From assembly GCA_003023165.1 (NCBI GenBank), contig PXSD01000123.1, forward strand, positions 1-10,149: 10,149 bases of DNA, written 5' to 3'. A model generated the notes under the pieces. That model saw only the letters and a program-made list of their open reading frames with translations. It did not search any database and was not told the DNA's origin. The DNA comes from Halobacteriales archaeon QS_9_67_15 (lineage in GTDB: Archaea > Halobacteriota > Halobacteria > Halobacteriales > Haloarculaceae). This document shows positions 1 to 6,247 of the stretch, piece after piece (positions within the stretch are counted from its first letter, which is position 1; each line of letters begins with the position of its first letter). The position numbers were made by a program, and so were the translations under genes.

Positions 1-1
1 G

Positions 2-34
2 ACGCAAGTGACGCTGGACCTCCGGTCCCGCTAA
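2..34 (+). CDS. Possible C-terminal end of an upstream protein (partial)
   Basis: The second frame is open from the window edge and reads TQVTLDLRSR before a TAA at 32-34. A hairpin begins right after that stop, as might be expected at a gene end. The first frame is also open up to a TGA at 37-39, so the frame choice is a guess. The peptide is too short to assign to a family. The sequence to the left of the window would settle it. Confidence 0.25.
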   Translation, partial: TQVTLDLRSR

Positions 35-145
35 TCTGAGGCCGTAGCCCTCAGACACCGCGGGGCGAAGCCCGAGGAGCGAAGCGAGGGTCACGCGAGG
101 TGCAGCCGAGCGTGACCTCGATAGACGAGCGGAGCGAGTCTATCG
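35..145. repeat. Three tandem hairpins in intergenic DNA
   Basis: Three perfect inverted repeats follow one another. The first has 7-bp arms TCTGAGG (35-41) and CCTCAGA (49-55). The second has 8-bp arms GGTCACGC (89-96) and GCGTGACC (110-117). The third has 8-bp arms CGATAGAC (119-126) and GTCTATCG (138-145). The spacers carry the GAGCGAAGCGAG / GAGCGGAGCGAG type of sequence common between haloarchaeal genes. No T-tract follows, so terminator function is not shown; an RNA-structure or repeat role is equally possible. Confidence 0.6.
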
Positions 146-280
146 GTGCGCGGGAGTGCAGACGGCCGGGGCTTTCACGCTGTTCGCGGTTCCAGTAACA
201 CCTGCGCTAGTGACGGTTTCACCGCCTGCCATCGGTCACACTCACCGTTCAAACCCGCACTTCACCGGGCGACGCGCACA

Positions 281-297
281 CGAAACGTCGAAGTACG
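281..297 (+). promoter_or_regulatory. Possible BRE/TATA region of the small membrane gene
   Basis: CGAAACGTCGAAGTACG sits about 21-37 nt before the ATG at 318. The CGAAA part resembles an archaeal BRE and GAAGTAC falls near -26, the spacing of a leaderless haloarchaeal transcript. The TATA part is not very AT-rich, so this is weak. Confidence 0.3.
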
Positions 298-317
298 GGG
301 GGTCCGAAGGCGAGCAC

Positions 318-539
318 ATGGCAACTCTCGCAGAATCCGGGGTCGAACTCGTCAACAGTCTCATCGAGCTGCCGGGTCACTTCGCGGACGTGGCGATGCA
401 CGACCCGATAAGCGCGGTCTTGGTCGCGTTCGGTGCGCTGTTCGTCGTCGCGCCCTCGGCCGTGTTCGGCTACCTCTCGCTGGGCGCGTTCCTCTCGCTG
501 TTCACCGTCGAGACGTCGCCGCCGCCGGAAGCCCGGTAG
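318..539 (+). CDS. Small hydrophobic membrane protein, 73 aa, unknown function
   Basis: The frame is open further upstream, but the preceding 54 codons read as low-quality sequence rich in Pro, Thr and His, so I take the ATG at 318 (MATLAESGVEL). Residues 1-30 form an amphipathic stretch. Residues about 34-68 are strongly hydrophobic (ISAVLVAFGALFVVAPS, then VFGYLSLGAFLSLF) and could make one long or two short membrane segments, the second ending near a short acidic Pro-rich tail. No family is recognised. The gene converges on the F420 oxidoreductase with only 14 bp between the two stop codons. A small cytoplasmic-membrane protein is inferred from hydrophobicity alone. Confidence 0.6.
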   Translation: MATLAESGVELVNSLIELPGHFADVAMHDPISAVLVAFGALFVVAPSAVFGYLSLGAFLSLFTVETSPPPEAR

Positions 540-553
540 CCGGCACTCGCCGC

Positions 554-1513
554 TCAGCTCTCGCCGAGCAGTTCGATGGCCCGCTCTACGTCGGGACCCA
601 GCGGCGCGGCCGCGACGAAACTGTCCGCGTGCGCCAGCACGGCGTCGATCTCTTCCGTCACTTCCTCGGGCGTTCCCGCGATACAGAAGGCGTCGAGCAT
701 CGCGTCCGTAACGAGCCCCGCGGCCTCGCGGAACTCGCCCGCCGAGACGGCCTCGCCGACCTCGTTCGCGGCCGCGCGGTCGACGTCGTGGCGTTCCAGT
801 ACGGGCGGCGGCGCACCGCCGGCGACGAACGCGACCGGGAAGCGGGCGGCCTCGCGGGCCGCCGCGCCGTCCTCGGCGACGCTGACCGAGGCGTAGGCGG
901 CGAAGTCGAAGTCGCCGCGGTGGTCGGGTCGGTCGTCGAGTCCCGCCGCGACGCGGTCGCTCGCCCACTCGTAGTCGCGGGGGTGCGCGCCGTTGAAGAG
1001 GACGCCGTCGGCGTGTTTGGCCGCCATGCTGGTCATGTGCGGTCCCTGCGCCCCGACGTAGACCGGGATCTCGCCGGCGTCGTAGTTCAGACTGGCGTCC
1101 TCGGCCGCGAACGTGCCGTCGTGGTCGACGCGCTCGCCGTCCCAGAGCCGCCGGGCGACTTTGAACGTCTCCAGCACGCGCCGGAGGGGGGTGTCGGGGT
1201 CGAATCCGAGGTTGGAGAGCGTCGACGCGTCGCCGGGGCCGACACCGAAGACGCCGCGCCCGTCGCTGTACTCCTCGAGCGTCGCCATCCGGGAGGCGAG
1301 CGTCACCGGATGGGTCTCGTAGGGGTTGGCCACGCCCGGACCGAGGTCGATCCCGTCGGTCGCACCGGCGATGGCCGTCAGCGCGGCGAACTGGTCGCGG
1401 TTGTTGTAGTGGTGGCTGACGAACGCGGCGTCGAAGCCGGCGGCCTCGGCGGTCTCGCCGAACTCGGCGAGCGTCGCGACGGGCTGCTCCGGCGTGAGCT
1501 CGACCGCTCTCAT
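554..1513 (-). CDS. Coenzyme F420-dependent LLM-class oxidoreductase (Mer-like, NP1902A-type family)
   Basis: This is a full-length 319-residue bacterial-luciferase-like TIM-barrel protein of the kind that includes methylenetetrahydromethanopterin reductase (Mer) and other F420-using enzymes. Visible signatures are GPGVANPYETHP (59-70), EYSDGRGVFGVGPGD (81-95), the helix ETFKVARRLWDGERV (115-129), PVYVGAQGP (150-158), ADGVLFNG (168-175) and GTPEEV (280-285). The start MRAVELTPEQP is short and in place for the first strand of the barrel. The ATG overlaps the cofE stop codon as ATGA, so the two genes are almost surely co-transcribed and translationally coupled. Methanogenesis is not expected in a haloarchaeon, so the substrate is unknown; a soluble hydride transfer between F420 and an unidentified substrate is inferred. 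The family name is from memory of haloarchaeal genes next to cofE. Confidence 0.93.
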   Translation of the reverse strand: MRAVELTPEQPVATLAEFGETAEAAGFDAAFVSHHYNNRDQFAALTAIAGATDGIDLGPGVANPYETHPVTLASRMATLEEYSDGRGVFGVGPGDASTLSNLGFDPDTPLRRVLETFKVARRLWDGERVDHDGTFAAEDASLNYDAGEIPVYVGAQGPHMTSMAAKHADGVLFNGAHPRDYEWASDRVAAGLDDRPDHRGDFDFAAYASVSVAEDGAAAREAARFPVAFVAGGAPPPVLERHDVDRAAANEVGEAVSAGEFREAAGLVTDAMLDAFCIAGTPEEVTEEIDAVLAHADSFVAAAPLGPDVERAIELLGES

Positions 1514-2397
1514 AGCTCGACCTCCTCGGCGTCTGCGTCGGGGCTAGCCGTCTTTCCGTCTCCGCGGTCTCCGTCGTCGGCCCCACCGCCTCCGTCGTCG
1601 TCGTCTCCGTCACCGTCGCTGTGTCCGTTCACCTGCCGCAGCCGGTCCTTGTCGTAGTCCCACTCTCGGAGCGCGTCGCGGACGTAGTCGGCGTTCTCGG
1701 CGCGGAAGAGCCCCTCGCTGGGCTCGTGGTCGCCGAACTCGAAGCCGCGGACCACGACCACGGGGAGGCCGTCGTCGCCCTCGCCGGTGAGGAGGTTCGC
1801 GGCGGCGGCGAGCTCGTCGGCGACGGCCTCGACGGTGACGCCGAGGTCGCGGCCGTCGCGGTCGGATTCGCCCCGCCAGTCCCGCGCGGCGGGCATCCCG
1901 GCGAGGCCGATGGCGACGCCGCGCTGGCCCTGTCGGAAGGGGCGACCGGAGGTGTCGGTGACGATCACGGGTGCGCCGAGTGTTCCGTGGATCCGCTCGG
2001 CGCTGGCCGAGGGGTCTTCGGGGAGGAGCAGCAGGTCCGCGTCGGGGACGTTCGAGCGGTCGATACCGGCGTTGACGGAGATGTGGCCAAAGTGCGTGAC
2101 CGCGAGCATGAGCGGTTCCTCGGTGAGCAGTTCCGCGCTCTCGTCGAGGACGGCCTGTGCGAAGCGGGGGTCCCTGGCCTCGCCGGCGAGGTCGCCGATG
2201 CGGTCGGCGATCCACATGGCGCGGTCGCCGGGGTCGAACTCGGAGAGGTCGGCCTGTCGGCCTTCGGCCTTCGAGACGATAGAGTGCGAAACACAGACGA
2301 CGTCGTCCTCCCGGAGGTCGACCCGCTCGGCGATCAGCTCGCCCACGTCGTCGCCGGGGCGGACCTCGGGGAGGCCATCGACTGCGAACAGTTCCAT
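1510..2397 (-). CDS. cofE: Coenzyme F420-0:L-glutamate ligase CofE
   Basis: CofE adds L-glutamate residues to F420-0 with GTP, giving the polyglutamate tail of F420 in the cytoplasm. The 295-residue product shows the family pattern from the start: an N-terminal strand and turn (PEVRPGDDVGELI, 10-22), VSHSIVSKAEGR (36-47), THFGHISVNAGIDRSNV (101-117) and VTDTSGRPFRQGQRGVAIG (146-164), the last two forming the metal/nucleotide site region, and then a Glu/Ala-rich helix and LPVVVVRGFEF (211-221). The catalytic domain ends near residue 255, matching the roughly 250-residue length of characterised archaeal CofE. The remaining 40 or so residues are a low-complexity Asp/Gly tail that looks like disordered halophilic decoration. 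The downstream oxidoreductase overlaps it by 4 nt. An AT-rich element about 27 nt before the ATG is a candidate TATA box. Confidence 0.96.
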   Translation of the reverse strand: MELFAVDGLPEVRPGDDVGELIAERVDLREDDVVCVSHSIVSKAEGRQADLSEFDPGDRAMWIADRIGDLAGEARDPRFAQAVLDESAELLTEEPLMLAVTHFGHISVNAGIDRSNVPDADLLLLPEDPSASAERIHGTLGAPVIVTDTSGRPFRQGQRGVAIGLAGMPAARDWRGESDRDGRDLGVTVEAVADELAAAANLLTGEGDDGLPVVVVRGFEFGDHEPSEGLFRAENADYVRDALREWDYDKDRLRQVNGHSDGDGDDDDGGGGADDGDRGDGKTASPDADAEEVEL

Positions 2398-2685
2398 ACC
2401 GGCTCTCCGTCCCGCCCCGGCAAAAACACCCCGCTACGAGCAGGCTTCGCCCGAGTCCGTGACGGCGGCACCCTCGCATCGAACGCGGGTGTCTCGCGTG
2501 TCGACTCGAAACGGTAGTAGGCGCGAAACCGCTCAGACGTGAGCATGACCGACGCCCCTGTCGCCGACAGCGTGACGCTCTCGCCGGCTCTGTCAGAGGC
2601 GTCTGCAAGCGCGCGATCCGGACGTGAGCACCGGTGGTGTACTGGAGGCTGCTCGCTCGCTGGTGCTACCTTGCTGCTCGGTCGA
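2398..2685. other. Intergenic region upstream of cofE, with two short palindromes
   Basis: I see no credible gene in these 288 bases on either strand; the open frames are shadows with unlikely composition. Two tight odd-centred palindromes are present: CTGTCGCCGACAG at 2558-2570 and CTCTGTCAGAG at 2588-2598. The cofE TATA candidate lies at the left end. The right end is the 3' flank of the metallophosphoesterase gene, without a clear T-tract terminator. Confidence 0.5.
2419..2428 (-). promoter_or_regulatory. Candidate TATA box of the cofE operon
   Basis: On the minus strand GTGTTTTTGC lies 22-31 nt before the cofE ATG. It is the only AT-rich run in a very GC-rich leader and its spacing fits a leaderless or short-leader haloarchaeal transcript. 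No other support is visible. Confidence 0.35.
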
Positions 2686-3174
2686 TCAGGTCTCGTGAAC
2701 GGTCACGTCCAGGTCGCCGTCGGAGACGTCGGCGGTCATCATGGTCGTCCGGTCGGCGGGAGCGGCCCCGGTCGCGCTCCCGGGGTTCAGGATCCGGACC
2801 CCGTCGTGCTCGCGGTCGACGACCTCGTGGGTGTGGCCGGCTATGCCGACCCGCGGTTCGTTGGCCGCCTCGCGGACCGCTCGCGCGACCCGGTCGGTCC
2901 AGCCGCGTTTCGAGCCGGTGCCGTGGAGGACGACGACCGTCACGCCCTCGAACTCGACCGATACGCGCTCGGGCAGTCCGACGTGGGGGTCCATGTTCCC
3001 GGCGACGGCTGTCAGGTCGCCGGTCAGGTCCCGCACGTCGGCCAGCGCGCCCTCGGAGTCGAAGTCGCCGGCGTGGATCACGTGGTCGGCCGAGCGGACC
3101 CGCTCGCGGAACGCGTCGGGGATCCGCTGGGCCCGGGACGGGATGTGCGTGTCGCTGAGGATGGCGGTCTCCAT
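2686..3174 (-). CDS. Metallophosphoesterase, YfcE/MJ0936 type
   Basis: This 162-residue protein has every motif of the small calcineurin-like phosphoesterases that hydrolyse phosphodiesters at a two-metal site: SDTH (7-10), GDFD (36-39), GNMD (59-62, normally GNCD), LHGTG (83-87) and GHTH (113-116), followed by NPGS (130-133). The length matches the family. The frame stays open for 36 codons upstream, but that part is Pro/Arg-rich and METAILSDTH places the first metal motif where the family has it, so the ATG at 3174 is chosen. On the minus strand CCGACTTGAG lies about 27 nt upstream and resembles the element before the hydrolase at 5387-6133. It is divergent from the Nudix fusion gene. The physiological substrate cannot be read from sequence. 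Confidence 0.93.
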   Translation of the reverse strand: METAILSDTHIPSRAQRIPDAFRERVRSADHVIHAGDFDSEGALADVRDLTGDLTAVAGNMDPHVGLPERVSVEFEGVTVVVLHGTGSKRGWTDRVARAVREAANEPRVGIAGHTHEVVDREHDGVRILNPGSATGAAPADRTTMMTADVSDGDLDVTVHET

Positions 3175-3289
3175 GCGCCGCGGTTCGGCCGGCTCCCTCA
3201 AGTCGGTTTGGTCGCCCGGTCGTCGTGCCGGGGATCCCGCCACGCACCCCGAGGCTGATACCGGACGACGACAAATTCCCACACGAGCG

Positions 3290-4765
3290 ATGTCCGAGCG
3301 CAGCGACGCGGAGCGTCACCCGAACAACGTCGACCTCACTGAGACCCACGTCGTGACGGTCTTCCTGCGCGATCGGAGCGACGTGCTCCTGCTGCAGCGA
3401 AGCGACGCCGTCGGGTCCTACAGCGGTCGGTGGGGTGCGGTCGCCGGACACGCGGAGGGCGAGACGCGACCGGAGGGAGCGTCTCGGAAACGCGAACGGG
3501 GGGCGCGCGGCGCGAAGCGAACCGTGAGCGACGGGGACCCCGACGACGCGGCACTCGAGGAGATCCGCGAGGAGACCGGTCTCGACGCGGCGGCAGACAC
3601 CACGCTGGTCCGTCGCGGCGACTCGTTCGAGGTCACCGACGCCGACCTCGGCAAACGGTGGCTCGTCCACCCGTACCTCTTCGACTGCGACTCCCGTCAT
3701 ATCGAGCCGAACGAGGAGACGGCCGACTTCGAGTGGGCGTCGCCGACGGCGATCCTCCGCCGCGAGACGGTCCCCGACCTCTGGACGTCCTACGACCGGG
3801 TGCGTCCCACAGCCGAGACCGTCGCCGCCGACCGCGACCACGGCTCGGCATCCCTCTCGGTGCGCGCACTCGAAGTCCTCCGCGACGAGGCGGCGCTGGC
3901 AGTCGAACGCACCGGTGAGGGAGCCGCCGAGGAGACGGCAACCGGTGACGGGACGACCGAACGTTCGTGGGCCGACCTCACCGCCGTCGCTCGGACACTA
4001 CTCGAGGCCCGTCCGTCGATGGCGGTCGTCACCAATCGCGTCAACCGGGCGGTCCACGCGGCCGGCGAATCTGCGACCGCCGCCGCGCTCGAAACGGCTG
4101 CCCGCGAAGGGATCGACCGCGCGCTCGACGCCGACGACACCGCGGCAGCGACCGCCGCCGACCGACTGCCGGACCGCGTCGCCACGCTCTCGCGGTCGGG
4201 GACAGTCGCGGACGCGGTCGAACGAGCGGACCCTGCGGCGGTCCTGGTGGCCGAGTCGCGACCCGGTCGCGAGGCCGTCGGGACAGCCGAGCGCGTCGCC
4301 GAGCGGACGGACGCGGCGGTGACGCTGACGACCGACGCCGCGCTGGCGGAGCAGCTGGCGACCTTCGACGTCGCGGCGCTGGTCGTCGGCGCGGACACGG
4401 TCCTGCCGGACGGGTCGGTCCTCAACAAGGTCGGGACGCGGGCCGCGGCGACCGCCGCCGCGAGCGAGGGGATCGACTGTCTCGTCGTCACGGCGAGCGA
4501 CAAGATCGCGCCGGCGGACGGCGACCGCGGAGACGCGGCCGCGGACCGCTCCGTCGGCCCCGAGGACCGGTCCGTCGACCGCGAGGAACGCGACCCCGCG
4601 GAACTCTACGACGGCGACGCCGACCTGCACGTCGCCAACCCGACGTTCGACGTGACGCCCGCCGACCGGGTCGACGCGCTCGTGACCGAGCGCGGGGTGC
4701 TCGACGCCGACGAGGTCCGAGCCGTCGCCGCCGAACACCGAACGCTGTCCGAGTGGGACGAATAG
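3290..4765 (+). CDS. Nudix hydrolase domain fused to an eIF2B/ribose-bisphosphate-isomerase-like domain
   Basis: The product has 491 residues. Residues about 18-160 form a Nudix domain: THVVTVFLRDRSDVLLLQRS, GRWGAVAGHAEG (46-57) and the Nudix helix AALEEIREETGL (87-98) with Glu91, Glu94 and Glu95; the usual Arg before them is Glu90. A 25-residue basic segment (58-82) interrupts the stretch between GHAEG and the helix. After a linker (about 200-225), residues about 226-491 match the eIF2B alpha/MtnA/ribose-1,5-bisphosphate isomerase superfamily: LSRSGTVADA (300-309), VVAESRPGREAVG (320-331 region), and VVGADTVLPDGSVLNKVGT (365-383) with the conserved Asp369. The catalytic Cys expected in true isomerases is not seen near LSRSGT, so a regulatory or altered role is possible. 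I recall this fusion as recurrent in haloarchaea; the ATG is chosen because upstream sequence overlaps the divergent gene. Substrates are unknown. Confidence 0.9.
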   Translation: MSERSDAERHPNNVDLTETHVVTVFLRDRSDVLLLQRSDAVGSYSGRWGAVAGHAEGETRPEGASRKRERGARGAKRTVSDGDPDDAALEEIREETGLDAAADTTLVRRGDSFEVTDADLGKRWLVHPYLFDCDSRHIEPNEETADFEWASPTAILRRETVPDLWTSYDRVRPTAETVAADRDHGSASLSVRALEVLRDEAALAVERTGEGAAEETATGDGTTERSWADLTAVARTLLEARPSMAVVTNRVNRAVHAAGESATAAALETAAREGIDRALDADDTAAATAADRLPDRVATLSRSGTVADAVERADPAAVLVAESRPGREAVGTAERVAERTDAAVTLTTDAALAEQLATFDVAALVVGADTVLPDGSVLNKVGTRAAATAAASEGIDCLVVTASDKIAPADGDRGDAAADRSVGPEDRSVDREERDPAELYDGDADLHVANPTFDVTPADRVDALVTERGVLDADEVRAVAAEHRTLSEWDE

Positions 4766-4832
4766 TTAGGGGGCGCCGCGTTCGACCAGCGCTCCGTCGC
4801 TACAGCGGTCCGAGGCCGACCGCGCCCAGCGC

Positions 4833-4976
4833 CTAGAGCGCGAGGACGACCCCGAGCGCGAGGACGATGACGCGCCAGGCGACGCTCAGGAGGACGCGAC
4901 CGGCGAGGGTCACGACCAGCACCGCCACCAGCACCCCGACGAGCATCGGTGGGGATGTGAACGGGCCGGCGAGCAT
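4833..4976 (-). CDS. Small membrane protein, 47 aa, unknown function
   Basis: An ATG at 4976 opens a 47-codon frame ending in TAG at 4833-4835. After MLAGPFTSPP the rest is almost one hydrophobic block: LVGVLVAVLVVTLAG, then RVLLSVAWR, then VIVLALGVVLAL, giving one or two membrane segments with Arg residues between. Leu and Val at most positions of a GC-rich reading frame argue for real coding, as do similar tiny membrane genes remembered from haloarchaea. A second ATG at 4946 is an alternative start, and both lie within copies of an 11-bp direct repeat. It converges on the fusion gene to its left and starts 35 bp from the divergent DUF3179 remnant. No function is assigned. Confidence 0.45.
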   Translation of the reverse strand: MLAGPFTSPPMLVGVLVAVLVVTLAGRVLLSVAWRVIVLALGVVLAL

Positions 4977-5011
4977 CGGTTCGAACGCGGACGGATCGGT
5001 GAGCAGCGACG

Positions 5012-5365
5012 GTGACGACCTACGAGCGGTTCACCGCGGACCATCCGAACGGGCGTACCCTCCAGCCGGTGAAGGGGACGGGCGCCGGCGACGTCGTGAC
5101 GGACACGGTCGGCGGCCTCGACATCGTCGCGTTCTGCGTCGACGACGCGATCCACGCCTTCGAGAACGTCGGATACGACTTCGAGCGAGTCGGCGGTGAC
5201 GATGCGGCGGACAAACGGGAGCGGTTCCGCGCTGACGGGACGACATGGGACGGGATCACCGGCGTGAGCGCCGACGGGCGGGAACTCGAACGGGTCCCCG
5301 CCGGCGGTCTCTACGCGTTCGCGTGGCAGGGCGACCACGGGTCGAACGCCTTCTACGAGCCCTGA
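5012..5365 (+). pseudogene. Remnant of a DUF3179-domain protein (C-terminal pieces, still open)
   Basis: A GTG at 5012 opens a 117-codon frame. Its first 20 residues (TTYERFTADHPNGRTLQP) match the internal TTWxxFxxxHPDxxVL segment of DUF3179 proteins. Its last 70 (AFCVDDAIHAFENVGYDF, RADGTTWDGITG, YAFAWQGDHGSNAFY) match the C-terminal end. Family members as I know them run to some 300 residues or more and carry a long N-terminal part and a middle segment between these pieces; both are absent here. The homology also seems to run a few codons left of the GTG (AAT) up to an in-frame TGA at 5000-5002, so the start is probably an old internal Val codon. I read this as a gene reduced by an N-terminal loss and an in-frame internal deletion. 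A translated small protein cannot be excluded. DUF3179 has no established function. Confidence 0.65.
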
Positions 5366-5386
5366 AGCCCGTCGCCCGCGACCCGA

Positions 5387-6133
5387 TCAGGACTCGTCGA
5401 GAGCGACCGGGACACCCGCCTCGGCCACGTCCGCGGCGAACGAGCGGGAGTCCGTCTCGAGGGTCGAGAACGTGTTGTAGTGGACGGGGACGACGAGCTC
5501 CGGCTCCATCCGGGCGGCGAGGACAGCGGCCTCGTGGCGGTCCATCGTGAACCGCGGGCCGATCGGCGGGCAGAACACCGACGCCTCGACGTTCTGGTGC
5601 GGCCCCAGCGCGTCCGTGTCGCCGGGGTAGAGCACGCGCTTGCCCTCGACGTCGACGAGGAACCCGCAGCCGAACCCCTCGGGGTGGAACGGCGTCCCGT
5701 CCGGGCGCGTGTGGGGACCGTTCGGTTCGTTGTACGCCGGGACGGTCCAGATGGGCACGTCGCCGACCGTGATGCTGTCTCTGTCGCCGACGGTCACCAC
5801 GTCGCAGGGGAGCGACGAGAGCGGCGGCAGGTCGCGGTCCTCGACCTGGTCTTCGATGGCTTCGAAAGCGACGACCGTCGTGTCCTCGCCCGCGACTCGC
5901 TCGACGCCGTCGGGGTCGTAGTGGTGGACGTGCGTGAGACAGACGACGTCGGCGTCTTCCGACCGGTAGTCGCGGCCGGGCGGGTGGCCGATACCCTCGG
6001 TGTCGGGCTCGTACTCGCCGGTGAGGACGCCGTACCGTCCCGGATCGGTGTAGACGACGGTCCCCTCGCCCGCGAACCGGAGCGTGGCGTAGCCCAGCCA
6101 CTCGACGGTGACCCCATCGTGGCGCACGGTCAT
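5387..6133 (-). CDS. Metallo-beta-lactamase-fold metal-dependent hydrolase (UlaG-like)
   Basis: A 248-residue MBL-fold protein of the UlaG/YtnP-like subgroup. It starts with VTVEWLGYATLRF (8-20) and VVYTDPGRYG (26-35), the usual pair of first strands, then LTHVHHYDPDG (66-76) as metal motif 1, His141 in the NGPHTRPDG loop, YPGDTDALG (169-177) with Asp173, and VPVHYNTF (215-222) with His218. Motif 1 reads H-x-H-H-Y-D rather than H-x-H-x-D-H, as if two residues of THxHxDHYDPDG were missing, so one metal site may be altered. The longer open frame upstream is ignored because ATG 6133 (MTVRHDGVTVEWLG) fits the family start and has a TATA-like element about 28 nt upstream. It converges on the DUF3179 remnant with 21 bp between. 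The substrate is unknown. Confidence 0.9.
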   Translation of the reverse strand: MTVRHDGVTVEWLGYATLRFAGEGTVVYTDPGRYGVLTGEYEPDTEGIGHPPGRDYRSEDADVVCLTHVHHYDPDGVERVAGEDTTVVAFEAIEDQVEDRDLPPLSSLPCDVVTVGDRDSITVGDVPIWTVPAYNEPNGPHTRPDGTPFHPEGFGCGFLVDVEGKRVLYPGDTDALGPHQNVEASVFCPPIGPRFTMDRHEAAVLAARMEPELVVPVHYNTFSTLETDSRSFAADVAEAGVPVALDES

Positions 6134-6157
6134 TGCCTCGAATACGCGCCCCGGCCC

Positions 6158-6164
6158 ACATAAG
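6158..6164 (-). promoter_or_regulatory. Candidate TATA box of the MBL-fold gene
   Basis: CTTATGT on the minus strand lies 25-31 nt before the ATG at 6133, preceded by CCGA, which could be a BRE. It is the only AT-rich element there. The spacing implies a leaderless transcript. Confidence 0.5.
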
Positions 6165-6247
6165 TCGGGTGCTTGTCCGTCGCATTCGGCTCCCACTCCA
6201 GCAGTCCCGACAGAACACTCTTCAGTGTCGTCGGGAAATAGGGGGCC

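Noticed and set aside
156..317. N-terminal extension of the small membrane protein
   Set aside because: The upstream 54 codons read as non-protein-like Pro/Thr/His sequence, and the ATG at 318 gives a cleaner product.
146..1657. A 503-codon open frame on the plus strand over the F420 oxidoreductase
   Set aside because: It is the antisense shadow of two clearly identified genes, with Arg/Val-rich composition and no recognisable domain.
1621..2517. A 298-codon plus-strand frame opposite cofE
   Set aside because: Its codons mirror the cofE codon positions; CofE motifs on the other strand are complete.
3175..3282. Longer form of the metallophosphoesterase
   Set aside because: The added 36 residues are Pro/Arg-rich and precede the usual family start METAILSDTH.
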